Origin: Deltaproteobacteria bacterium RBG_13_52_11
GTDB taxonomy: Bacteria > Desulfobacterota > B13-G15 > RBG-16-54-18
Length of the DNA: 7,526 nucleotides
NCBI GenBank assembly: GCA_001797745.1
Contig: MGQF01000099.1
Span: forward strand, 1,201-8,726
Reading direction: 5' to 3'
In this document: positions 1 to 6,570 of the stretch, in pieces
Layout: each line of letters starts with the position of its first letter
How positions within the stretch are numbered: the first letter of the stretch is position 1
Notes under the pieces: model-generated
Seen by the model: only the letters and a program-made list of their open reading frames with translations
Databases searched by the model: none
What the model was told of the DNA's origin: nothing
Program-made: the position numbers and the translations under genes

Positions 1-106
1 GCTGACTGCTCGATTCCCGCGGCGATGCCTATCGGCACGCAAGGATGCTTCTTTTAACCATGGCCTTTGCCATTGGGACCATATAACCGTTATTCTGCAG
101 GGGTCT
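1..106. repeat. Direct repeat copy 1, touching the left window edge
   Basis: It matches 119-224 at 99 of 106 positions; weaker similarity continues to 118. The 28 bases at 1-28 are identical to 119-146. The repeat reaches the first base, so further copies or a longer homologous stretch may lie to the left. Confidence 0.93.
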
Positions 107-118
107 TTCCCCAGCTTC
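29..118 (-). pseudogene. Detached 3' fragment of a second FAD-subunit gene
   Basis: In its own frame, shifted by one base relative to the intact gene, this stretch encodes about 29 C-terminal residues ending in NNGYMVPMAKAMVKRSILAC-R and TAG at 29-31. Compared with the intact gene, all seven differences up to position 106 fall at third codon positions: five are silent, one is Ile to Met and one His to Gln. Upstream of the shared region it reads EAGE instead of VSDA. It has no start codon or ribosome binding site and cannot yield a full product. It is best seen as the relic of a recombination, integration or duplication event, or as an assembly artefact. No other gene is seen in 1-146. Confidence 0.6.
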
Positions 119-224
119 GCTGACTGCTCGATTCCCGCGGCGATGCCTATCGGCACGCAAGAATGCTTCTTTTCACCATGGCCTTTGCAATTGGGACCAT
201 ATAACCATTGTTATGCAGGGGCCT
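119..224. repeat. Direct repeat copy 2: 3' end of the FAD-subunit gene plus 28 bases of flank
   Basis: This is the intact copy of a two-copy direct repeat with period 118. It holds the final codons and TAG stop of the FAD-subunit gene and 28 downstream bases (119-146). Against copy 1 there are seven differences in 106 positions, all in the coding part. Confidence 0.93.
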
Positions 225-1121
225 TGCATCAGAGACAACAGCACTGCCTGCCGCCTCCGCATGGGCCTCATCAAGTGTCTTGCCCATAATGGCTTCTTCT
301 GCCTTCAAGGCACGATAGGGCTTCACATAGACCGCATTGAGGCACACACGGGCTCCTGCGACCTTACCCTTGGAAATCGTGATCATGGCTGCGCAGTTCA
401 CCAGAGGGAAGTCAATGGTCTTCCTGATCGCGAACTTGACAAAAGTACTCCTGGTGCTCTCCGGTGGGCTCGGGACATGGATCTCGGTCACCATCTCGTC
501 ATCATCAAGGACGGTGGTCTTTGCGACTTTCACCTGGAAGAATTCATCTGCCTTGATCATTCTCTTTGACGTCTCGATCTCGGCGTTCAGGGCGATCAGT
601 GCTGGAGCTGTATCGCTTGGGTGAACCGCATAGCATCCTTCCTCAACGCTGCCGCCGAAAATGGAGTGGTACCGGTTATCCCCTTCAATGGCATAGCATC
701 TGCCCCCGCCCTTCCGGAGGCAGGGGAATCTGTTATTGGGGTTTCTATAATACCAGCACCGGATGTCCTGACAGATATTCCCCCCAAGGGTCCCCATCTC
801 TCTGATATGCGGCGAAGCGGTTCTGTGGGCGGCCTCTGCCAGGGCTCCGTACCTGGTCTTCACGGTGTCATGTGCGGCTATTGCCTCAAGTCTCGTCAGG
901 GCGCCGATCTTGAGCATCCCCCCCTCCTTCTTGATGAAATCCAGACCGGGGATACTCTTGATGTTAATGATTGCCTCAGGATGCCTGGGCAGGATTTCAT
1001 CCTTCATCTTCCCCAGCAGGTCCGTGCCACCGGCGATAATTGCCGCATTCTTTCCATAGCGTCTGAAAAGGGAGACCGCATTCTCAATGCTAGACGCATT
1101 GAAATGTGCAAATCTTCTCAT
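147..1121 (-). CDS. FAD-binding medium subunit with a 4-hydroxybenzoyl-CoA-reductase-type [4Fe-4S] loop
   Basis: This 324-residue protein is the CoxM/HcrB/XdhB-type FAD subunit of the three-part molybdenum enzyme. FAD motifs are AGGTDLL at 30-36 and TLGGNIC at 111-117. Residues 117-163 hold an insert with Cys117, Cys122, Cys134, Cys142 and Cys163. From memory of the Thauera HcrB sequence, the order matches the four ligands of its extra [4Fe-4S] cluster (RC..., ...C-L-x-K, ...C, ...C-Y-A), although the last spacing is longer here. CO and xanthine dehydrogenase medium subunits lack this loop. The cluster probably links FAD to an outside partner, here most likely the NuoG/NuoE fusion. The start ATG has AGGAGG eight bases upstream, overlapping the stop of the large-subunit gene. 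Stop is TAG at 147-149. The last 25-30 codons and 28 bases of 3' flank are repeated just downstream (1-118). No accessory genes such as coxD-G or an XdhC-type chaperone are visible. Confidence 0.93.
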   Translation of the reverse strand: MRRFAHFNASSIENAVSLFRRYGKNAAIIAGGTDLLGKMKDEILPRHPEAIINIKSIPGLDFIKKEGGMLKIGALTRLEAIAAHDTVKTRYGALAEAAHRTASPHIREMGTLGGNICQDIRCWYYRNPNNRFPCLRKGGGRCYAIEGDNRYHSIFGGSVEEGCYAVHPSDTAPALIALNAEIETSKRMIKADEFFQVKVAKTTVLDDDEMVTEIHVPSPPESTRSTFVKFAIRKTIDFPLVNCAAMITISKGKVAGARVCLNAVYVKPYRALKAEEAIMGKTLDEAHAEAAGSAVVSDARPLHNNGYMVPIAKAMVKRSILACR

Positions 1122-1133
1122 CGTGTGCTCCTC

Positions 1134-3545
1134 CTATGCCTTCCCCAATGCCCTCAGTACCTTGTCCGGGGTGATGGGTCCGTCATCGACCCATTTCCCA
1201 GTCGCGTTATAGACCGCGCCCTGAAGCAGATGAGTTGTGATGGTGGCCACGTCTTCGCCAATACCGCACGTCCCGTAAGGGCCGTAACCCATCCCGGTCT
1301 CTACGATGATCGTATCGACGGGCCCCAGGTCGAGCATGGTTGCCCACTTGTAGTCGAGCAGGCTTCCGTTGAGCAGCACGCCCGTAGGCGGGTCCCAGAT
1401 GTACTCTTCCATCACGTTCCTTCCGACTCCCATATAGGTGCCCCCGTACTGCTGTCCCTCCACCGCCTCGGGAGACAGGGCCTTGCCGACATCGTTCACG
1501 TTCACGACCCGTTTTACGTCGATTTCCCCGGTCTCCGGGTCCACTTCGATCTCGCAGAAGTGGATCTGCCTGCACAGGCGGTGGCGGCCGGGTTCTGTCC
1601 CGTATCTACCCTGGCGATGATAGGCCCAGGCAAAGACGGGCGCATGGGTGGTTCCCTGAATTGCGGCATAATCAAGCCCCCATCCCATGCTTCCGTGCAT
1701 GTCTTTGACAACCTCTGCGATACTCTTCCTGCTTGACGGATCCGCCTTGACAAAGACCTGGCTCTCCCCTACGTCCAGGTCCTCCGGTTTTATGCCCGGA
1801 AAAGCGGGAGGGATGTCCCTCTCGATGGTATTGACAATGCTCGTGGCCACCTCCAGGAGCTGCTGCTTGGCCTTTCGCGCGGCCTTTCTCATGACATAAC
1901 CATTCGTGGTGAGGTTGCTGGAGCCATCCGGCGTCATCGCCGGCAGGTAGACGTCCTCCTGATGTCTGAAGTGCACGTCTTCAATCCTGGCCCCCAGCTC
2001 ATCGGCAACGACCTGACAATAGGTCGTTTCCGCATTGACCCCCACGTCGGCACGAAAGGCCACGATATTGATTGATCCGTCCTGCTGAATGAATACGCCG
2101 GCCACACCGGCGCCGCGGTTGTCATCCCATTCATTATCCCAGATAAAACCCAGACCGTGCAGCTTTCCATTGGGGAGCTTCTTGGCCCCCGGCGCATGCC
2201 ATTTCTCGTCCCACCCAATGGCCTTCTTGCCCTTCTCGATACACTCCTTCAGGCTGTCCCTCACGGGAAATCCATGGTCCTGTTTGAATTGATTCAGATG
2301 CTCCAGGCCATGACCTTCGGCCCCGTCATTCTTCAGGGCAACTTCGGTAGGATCCATGTTTAATGCCGCTGCCACATGGTTGAATACGTGGGTAAAGGCA
2401 AAACACATCGGCAACTGCTCGCACCGGATGGCGATTGCGGGGGGCTTATTCACCCTCCCCGTGAGATTCAGCGCCCGTATGTTGGGGACCCTCGTATTTT
2501 CGAGGAAGTGTTCTTCAGCGAAATTGCCCGTGTTCTCGAAGACGCTCTTCATGTCAATTGCAATGATCAGGCCGTCATTTTTGATCCCCACCTTGATATA
2601 GGAGACCTGCGCATCCATGGATCCGAAGACGAAGTCTTCCCTCCGGTCAAACACCCATTTAACGGGCCTGCCCGTGCGCCTCGCCAGGATGGCACTGACC
2701 CCCTGGGCGATCTGGCTGTAGGGGATCCAGTTCCACCCTCCGTACATCCCTCCGTTATAGGGCGCATGGGCCGTGACCTTGTTCATGGGCACGCCGAAAT
2801 ACTGATGCATGGTCCACTTGTGTTCATAGGGGTGCTGGTGATGCAGCCAAAGCTCCAGGCAATCATCCTCCCATCTGGATATCCCGCAGAGCAGTTCTGC
2901 GTCTGCTCCTCCGTGGTACCGCCTTCTGGCCTTGAACTCAATAATCCTGTCTGCCTCCTTGAACCCCTTTTCCACGTCCCCCCTGTTAAGCACATTAGGT
3001 GCAGGGGAAGGAGGGTCGGCGCTGAGATTATCCTGAAACCATTCCGGTCTGGCCAGGGGAGCCCCCGGTTTGAGCGCCTCTTCCCCGTCCAGCACAAAGG
3101 GCCGGATCTCCCACTCCACCTTGATCAGTTTCAGGGCTTCATTGGCGATCTCTTCGGTATCCGCTGCAACAACGGCCCCCATCTGCTGCCCCTCAAAGTA
3201 GCAATATCCGGCGAGCATGTCTTCGGTACTGCCGTAGGTGCCGATGACCCTTCTCCCCATGACCTCCGGATCGTCATACCGGAGCACGCCCCGCACCCCT
3301 GACAGTGCCTCGGCCCTGCTCGTGTCCATCGTTATAATTTTTGCATTAGGGTAGGGGGATCTGAGCCACTTTGCGTAAAGCATCCCCGGAAGGGTAATAT
3401 CCCGGGTATAGATCGCCTTCCCGCTTGCCTTCTTATACCCGTCTATGCGGCGAATGCCCCGCTTTCCCAGGGCATTGAACCTCTCCGGTTCGTATTGATC
3501 ACGCTCCATGGGGTTGATGGGCATGTCTTTTATCTCTAGGGCCAT
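1134..3545 (-). CDS. Molybdopterin-binding large subunit of a xanthine-dehydrogenase-family enzyme (substrate unknown)
   Basis: This 803-residue protein is the catalytic subunit, expected to bind Mo-molybdopterin cytosine dinucleotide and to hydroxylate, or reductively dehydroxylate, an organic substrate. The N-terminal a/b-hammerhead domain is typical: GKAIYTRDITLPGMLYA at 42-58, SPYPNAKI at 63-70, GAVVAADTEEIANEAL at 123-138. The C-terminal part is also typical: VDPETGEI at 668-675, VEGQQYGG at 695-702, and GTCGIGED at 758-765 with the predicted catalytic Glu764. Between them the cofactor motifs deviate: the usual GGGFGGK is replaced by GGMYGGWNW (265-273), and the usual arginine-glycine motif reads IRCEQLPM (373-380). 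DGSSN (540-544) sits at the normal serine-rich cofactor loop. Start is ATG with AGGAGG five bases upstream; stop is TAG, 12 bases before the FAD-subunit gene. No frameshift is seen. Length fits the family (about 750-800). Substrate cannot be assigned; aromatic or N-heterocyclic compounds or their CoA thioesters are possible. Confidence 0.92.
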   Translation of the reverse strand: MALEIKDMPINPMERDQYEPERFNALGKRGIRRIDGYKKASGKAIYTRDITLPGMLYAKWLRSPYPNAKIITMDTSRAEALSGVRGVLRYDDPEVMGRRVIGTYGSTEDMLAGYCYFEGQQMGAVVAADTEEIANEALKLIKVEWEIRPFVLDGEEALKPGAPLARPEWFQDNLSADPPSPAPNVLNRGDVEKGFKEADRIIEFKARRRYHGGADAELLCGISRWEDDCLELWLHHQHPYEHKWTMHQYFGVPMNKVTAHAPYNGGMYGGWNWIPYSQIAQGVSAILARRTGRPVKWVFDRREDFVFGSMDAQVSYIKVGIKNDGLIIAIDMKSVFENTGNFAEEHFLENTRVPNIRALNLTGRVNKPPAIAIRCEQLPMCFAFTHVFNHVAAALNMDPTEVALKNDGAEGHGLEHLNQFKQDHGFPVRDSLKECIEKGKKAIGWDEKWHAPGAKKLPNGKLHGLGFIWDNEWDDNRGAGVAGVFIQQDGSINIVAFRADVGVNAETTYCQVVADELGARIEDVHFRHQEDVYLPAMTPDGSSNLTTNGYVMRKAARKAKQQLLEVATSIVNTIERDIPPAFPGIKPEDLDVGESQVFVKADPSSRKSIAEVVKDMHGSMGWGLDYAAIQGTTHAPVFAWAYHRQGRYGTEPGRHRLCRQIHFCEIEVDPETGEIDVKRVVNVNDVGKALSPEAVEGQQYGGTYMGVGRNVMEEYIWDPPTGVLLNGSLLDYKWATMLDLGPVDTIIVETGMGYGPYGTCGIGEDVATITTHLLQGAVYNATGKWVDDGPITPDKVLRALGKA

Positions 3546-3554
3546 ATCGTCCTC

Positions 3555-4130
3555 CTATGAATTCGGCAACTTCTTTGCTGCTTCTTGCACCGCCGTGACG
3601 TGTTGAGGATAGGTGCCGCATCGACAGAGGTTCCCTGCAAGGGCTTGCCGAATCTCCTCCTCCGTGGGTTTTGGATTCCTGTCCAGGAGGGCCTTTGCCG
3701 TTACCACAAAGCCCGGCGTGCAGTAGCCGCATTGCATGCAGTGGTGCTTTACATAGGCATCGATGAGTGGGTGCTTCTTTTCGGCGATCCCCTCGATGGT
3801 CTCTATGCTCTTGCCATGACACTCGATGGCCAGGGTCATACAGGAGAGGATCGGCCTTCCATCCATAATCACCGTGCACGACCCGCATGCCCCCCTGTCG
3901 CAGAACATCTTGGAGCCGGTCAGACCCAACTTATCATGGATCACCTGGTACAGGGTCCAGTGCGGCTCTACCGTCAATTCATACCCCTGTCCGTTAATGG
4001 CCAGTCTGATCAGCCCCTCGGGAGACGGGAGTGGCTCTGTCTTATGCTCGGCAATGACATGGGATTTCAATGCCTCAGTCGAGTTATGCGCCATGGCGCA
4101 ATAAGGGCATGTATATACACGTTCTTCCAC
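3555..4130 (-). CDS. Xanthine-dehydrogenase-family [2Fe-2S] small subunit with N-terminal C2H2 zinc-finger-like extension
   Basis: This 191-residue protein is the two-cluster iron-sulfur subunit (CoxS/HcrC/XdhC type) that carries electrons from the molybdenum site towards FAD. Residues 40-191 are the usual two-domain protein: plant-type [2Fe-2S] ligands Cys77, Cys82, Cys85 and Cys97, then a four-helix domain with Cys134, Cys137, Cys169 and Cys171 and the conserved MQCGYCTPG next to the molybdopterin. Residues 1-35 are an addition. Tyr6, Cys8, Cys11, Leu21, His24 and His29 follow the classical C2H2 pattern (C-x2-C-x12-H-x4-H), with His14 where phenylalanine normally sits. The GTG start is backed by AAGGAGG nine bases upstream. 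The stop TAG overlaps the Shine-Dalgarno site of the large-subunit gene nine bases away, suggesting translational coupling. Metal binding by the extension is inferred; it may serve assembly or docking to the diaphorase, and DNA binding by a single finger is unlikely. Confidence 0.94.
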   Translation of the reverse strand: MEERVYTCPYCAMAHNSTEALKSHVIAEHKTEPLPSPEGLIRLAINGQGYELTVEPHWTLYQVIHDKLGLTGSKMFCDRGACGSCTVIMDGRPILSCMTLAIECHGKSIETIEGIAEKKHPLIDAYVKHHCMQCGYCTPGFVVTAKALLDRNPKPTEEEIRQALAGNLCRCGTYPQHVTAVQEAAKKLPNS

Positions 4131-4139
4131 TTTTTAGGT

Positions 4140-4146
4140 CCTCCTT
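4140..4146 (-). promoter_or_regulatory. Strong ribosome binding site that fixes the GTG start of the small Fe-S subunit
   Basis: AAGGAGG lies nine bases before GTG at 4128-4130. This matters because a start at the internal Met13 would remove the zinc-finger cysteines. The site supports translation of the extension. Confidence 0.75.
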
Positions 4147-4162
4147 GATCAATCTCTCTGTT

Positions 4163-4192
4163 GCGGCGGGGCTACGGTCTGTCCTGCGCCGC
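4163..4192. repeat. Inverted repeat (possible RNA hairpin) in the spacer before the Mo-hydroxylase genes
   Basis: A perfect six-base inverted repeat, GCGGCG at 4163-4168 and CGCCGC at 4187-4192, encloses an 18-base loop in the 74-base gap between the NuoF-like gene and the small-subunit gene. No T-run follows on the transcribed strand, so it does not look like an intrinsic terminator. It may be an mRNA processing or stabilising hairpin, or chance in GC-rich sequence. Confidence 0.3.
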
Positions 4193-4204
4193 CAAAAGTC
4201 CTCA

Positions 4205-5437
4205 CTATCTTACGGTCCCTTTAAGGCTCCTTATATAGAGGGATTGGCTGATCCGGTTTTCATAGTCTTGCCTGAAATACTCCAGCGTGTCCATCACAGG
4301 GATAGGGGCCCCCTGGCCCAGACCGCACAGAGAGGAGAGCGTCATCACCTTTGACAGGTCTTGCAGCGCGTCGACATCCTCCCTGGTGCCTTCGCCTTTT
4401 GTCAGTCTGCCCAAGATTTCCACCATCACTTCCGTCCCTTCCCGGCAGGGCGCACACATCCCGCAGGACTCCTCGGCGAGGAATTCCATGGTATGGTAGA
4501 CTACGTCGATGATATCTCTGCTCTTGTCAAAGACCGTCACGGCCCCTGAACCCAGGACCGTCTCAAAGGCCAAGGGGGTGTTCAGGTGTGCGGCAGGAAG
4601 GATCCTCCCCGTAGCGCCCCCTACCTGGATCATCTTGACATCCTCTGCCCCTGCCAGGTCCACAACCACTTCCTTCAGCTGACTCCCCATCTCCAGTTCA
4701 TAGATGCCGGGCCTTTTTACATCTCCACTCACTGAAAATACCTTTGTCCCTTTGCTCTTCTCGGTTCCCATTGCAGCGAACCACTCGGCCCCCTTGAGGA
4801 TGATCCCGGGTATGTTTGCCAAGGTTTCCACGTTGTTGATAATGGTCGGCATTCCAAAAAGACCGCTCGTGGGCGGGAAAGGCGGTCTGAAACGGGCTTC
4901 TCCACGCCTGCCCTCAATGGAATTCATTAAGGCCGACTCCTCGCCGCAGATATAGGCACCTGCCCCTTCCTGTATCTCAATCACCAGGTCTCCCAGCAGC
5001 CCCTTTGCCGTGGCCTGGTCGCTGGCTTTCTTTATCACATCAAGAAGATAGCGGTATTCTGCGCGCAGATAGATATACGCCTTTTTCGCCCCAATGGCAT
5101 AGGCAGCGATCCCTATTCCCTCAATAAGAGAGAAGGGGTCATGCTGCAGGATATACCTGTCCTTGAAGGTCCCCATCTCTCCCTCATCTGCATTGCAGAT
5201 GAGAAACCGCTCCACACCTTTGCTCTTGCTGGCGAGTTCCCATTTGGCCCCGCAGGGGAACCCGGCTCCTCCCCGGCCCCTCAATCCGGACGCCTTTACC
5301 TCCTCTACCACCGCATCCGGCGTCCGAGCCGTGCGGGCCTTTCCCAGGGCCTTAAAACCATCCCTCGCCACATGCGTATTGATATCTCCGGGGTCAATAA
5401 CCCCACAGTTTTTTAAAACGACCCGTGTCTCTGCCAC
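4205..5437 (-). CDS. NuoF-like NADH-binding FMN/[4Fe-4S] subunit
   Basis: This 410-residue flavoprotein is the NAD(H) site of the module and should exchange a hydride with FMN and pass single electrons to Fe-S clusters. It resembles NuoF of complex I, HndC/HydB of NAD(P)-linked hydrogenases and FdsB of formate dehydrogenases. Visible motifs are the glycine-rich FMN/NADH loop GLRGRGGAGFPCGAKW at 51-66, CNADEGEMGTFKDR at 81-94, GAYICGEESALMNSIEG near 160-176, and the C-terminal [4Fe-4S] ligands Cys325, Cys328, Cys331 and Cys371. It lacks the N-terminal thioredoxin-like [2Fe-2S] domain and the C-terminal ferredoxin domain of the longer HndC/HydB forms; the NuoE part is instead on the preceding fusion protein. 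The usual threonine of GAGFPTG is Cys62 here. Start is GTG with TGGAGG seven bases upstream, stop TAG. It lies 20 bases after the fusion gene and 74 bases before the Mo-enzyme genes. NADH versus NADPH preference cannot be decided by eye. Confidence 0.93.
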   Translation of the reverse strand: MAETRVVLKNCGVIDPGDINTHVARDGFKALGKARTARTPDAVVEEVKASGLRGRGGAGFPCGAKWELASKSKGVERFLICNADEGEMGTFKDRYILQHDPFSLIEGIGIAAYAIGAKKAYIYLRAEYRYLLDVIKKASDQATAKGLLGDLVIEIQEGAGAYICGEESALMNSIEGRRGEARFRPPFPPTSGLFGMPTIINNVETLANIPGIILKGAEWFAAMGTEKSKGTKVFSVSGDVKRPGIYELEMGSQLKEVVVDLAGAEDVKMIQVGGATGRILPAAHLNTPLAFETVLGSGAVTVFDKSRDIIDVVYHTMEFLAEESCGMCAPCREGTEVMVEILGRLTKGEGTREDVDALQDLSKVMTLSSLCGLGQGAPIPVMDTLEYFRQDYENRISQSLYIRSLKGTVR

Positions 5438-5444
5438 GACACAT

Positions 5445-5450
5445 CCTCCA
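5445..5450 (-). promoter_or_regulatory. Ribosome binding site supporting the GTG start of the NuoF-like gene
   Basis: On the minus strand TGGAGG lies seven bases before GTG (5435-5437). A nearer ATG (5442-5444) abuts the Shine-Dalgarno site and is in another frame, so GTG is the supported start. Confidence 0.7.
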
Positions 5451-5457
5451 TCACAGA

Positions 5458-6564
5458 TTATTTGTGCGAGTGCAGGATCTCGGATATCCGCACAGGGGTC
5501 AGATTCCCGTATATTTCATCGTTTATCAGCATGGCCGGGGCCTGATCACACGCCCCAATGCAGTTTGTCAGTTCAAAAGAGAATCTTCCGTCGCTTGTTG
5601 TCTCACCGGGCTTGATCCCTATCGCCCTTTCCACACTCTCAATAATCATGGACGCGTCCTTCAGATAGCAGGGGAGACCCTTGCAAATCCTGATTACGTG
5701 CTTTCCCTGGGGCCCTGCTGAAAGAAAGGCATAAAAGGTCGCTACCCCGTACACGTCGCCGACTGAAAGCCCTAAGGCCTCCGCGATCTCCGAGATTGCC
5801 TGTTCAGATAAGAATCCCGCTTCCCTTTGATGGGCCTCAAGCATGCCAAGCAGCTTCTGACGTGTTCCCTTTTCCGGAACAGGCTTCCCCTGGGTCTTTT
5901 CTTTGCTCGACCCCTCTCTTTTCTTCATTGCTTCCGGCCACATGAGCGCACTGGTCGGGCAATAGTCAATGCAGATTCCGCAATCCTTACATACCTCTTT
6001 GTTGAGGGGAACGTCGCAATCTACGACGACCTTGGAACCAAAGCCGCGGTAGGCCATGCTATAAACGTTCTGACCGGCGATTTCGCTGCAGGCCCGGATA
6101 CATTTCCGGCACAGGATGCATTTGGACATGTTCCGCCGCACATAGGGGCTCACCGCCTCCACAGGGTAAAGACGCGGTCTTCTGATCGGAAATCGGGGAG
6201 GACCTACCTCCAGATCGGATGCAAGGGCGTGCAATCCGCACTCCCTTGCCGTTGTGTCCGTTACACAAGGTCCCGTATGCCCTGAGAGCAGGAGTTCAAT
6301 GGTTCCCCTGCGCGCCTCCAGGACTTTGGAAGAGCGCGTCAGGATCATCATCCCCTCTTCAATCGGCGTATGACAGGCCCCAGCCAGTCGGTTTGCTCCC
6401 TCGACCTCAACCACGCAGATGCGACAATTGCCGGACGGGGTTATCCCATCCTCGTGACAAAGGGTAGGGATCTCAATACCGGCCTCCTTTGCCGCCTGGA
6501 GAATGGTCATCCCCTTTTGATTGCTTACCTTGATACCGTCAATTGTCGCATTTACATCGCCCAT
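5458..6564 (-). CDS. NuoG/HndD N-terminal Fe-S region fused to NuoE-like [2Fe-2S] thioredoxin-fold domain
   Basis: This 368-residue electron-transfer protein joins two modules that are separate subunits in complex I and in NADP-reducing hydrogenases. Residues 1-75 form a plant-type [2Fe-2S] ferredoxin domain with Cys36, Cys47, Cys50 and Cys64 in the NuoG spacing. Residues 96-109 hold the His-Cys motif that normally binds a [4Fe-4S] cluster: His96, Cys100 and Cys109 are present, but the middle cysteine is Asp103. Two [4Fe-4S] motifs follow: Cys149/152/155/159 and Cys192/195/198/202. A charged linker (about 210-232) leads to a NuoE domain (235-368) with an N-terminal helical part and the [2Fe-2S] ligands Cys294, Cys299, Cys335 and Cys339. 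There is no molybdopterin or H-cluster domain. ATG start with GAGG four bases upstream; stop TAA. The NuoF-like gene follows after 20 bases. Inferred role: relay between the Mo enzyme and the FMN/NAD site of the next subunit. Confidence 0.9.
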   Translation of the reverse strand: MGDVNATIDGIKVSNQKGMTILQAAKEAGIEIPTLCHEDGITPSGNCRICVVEVEGANRLAGACHTPIEEGMMILTRSSKVLEARRGTIELLLSGHTGPCVTDTTARECGLHALASDLEVGPPRFPIRRPRLYPVEAVSPYVRRNMSKCILCRKCIRACSEIAGQNVYSMAYRGFGSKVVVDCDVPLNKEVCKDCGICIDYCPTSALMWPEAMKKREGSSKEKTQGKPVPEKGTRQKLLGMLEAHQREAGFLSEQAISEIAEALGLSVGDVYGVATFYAFLSAGPQGKHVIRICKGLPCYLKDASMIIESVERAIGIKPGETTSDGRFSFELTNCIGACDQAPAMLINDEIYGNLTPVRISEILHSHK

Positions 6565-6570
6565 TTGACC

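Noticed and set aside
97..115. GGGG-TCTTT-CCCC hairpin after the operon as an intrinsic terminator
   Set aside because: The stem is only four pairs plus two beyond a mismatch, and no T-run follows on either strand.
145..158. Small TGCC/GGCA inverted repeat over the FAD-subunit stop codon
   Set aside because: Four base pairs only, partly coding, and no T-run; it is expected by chance.
1..224. Diversity-generating retroelement (variable repeat at a gene 3' end with a template repeat beside it)
   Set aside because: The differences are not confined to adenines of one copy on either strand, they are nearly all silent, and no reverse transcriptase is in the window.
1..224. CRISPR array or short tandem repeat array
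   Set aside because: Only two copies of a long, partly coding unit are visible, without spacers or cas genes.
621..1736. Long plus-strand open frame of 371 codons
   Set aside because: It lies antisense to the FAD-subunit and large-subunit genes, runs across their junction, and its translation shows no recognisable domain; the minus-strand genes have full family motifs.
2376..3302. Plus-strand open frame of 308 codons
   Set aside because: Antisense shadow of the large molybdenum subunit with no domain of its own.
4205..6564. Part of a complex I (nuo) operon or an [FeFe]-hydrogenase
   Set aside because: No membrane subunits, no quinone-module genes and no H-cluster or molybdopterin domain on the NuoG-like protein; the genes continue straight into the Mo-hydroxylase genes.
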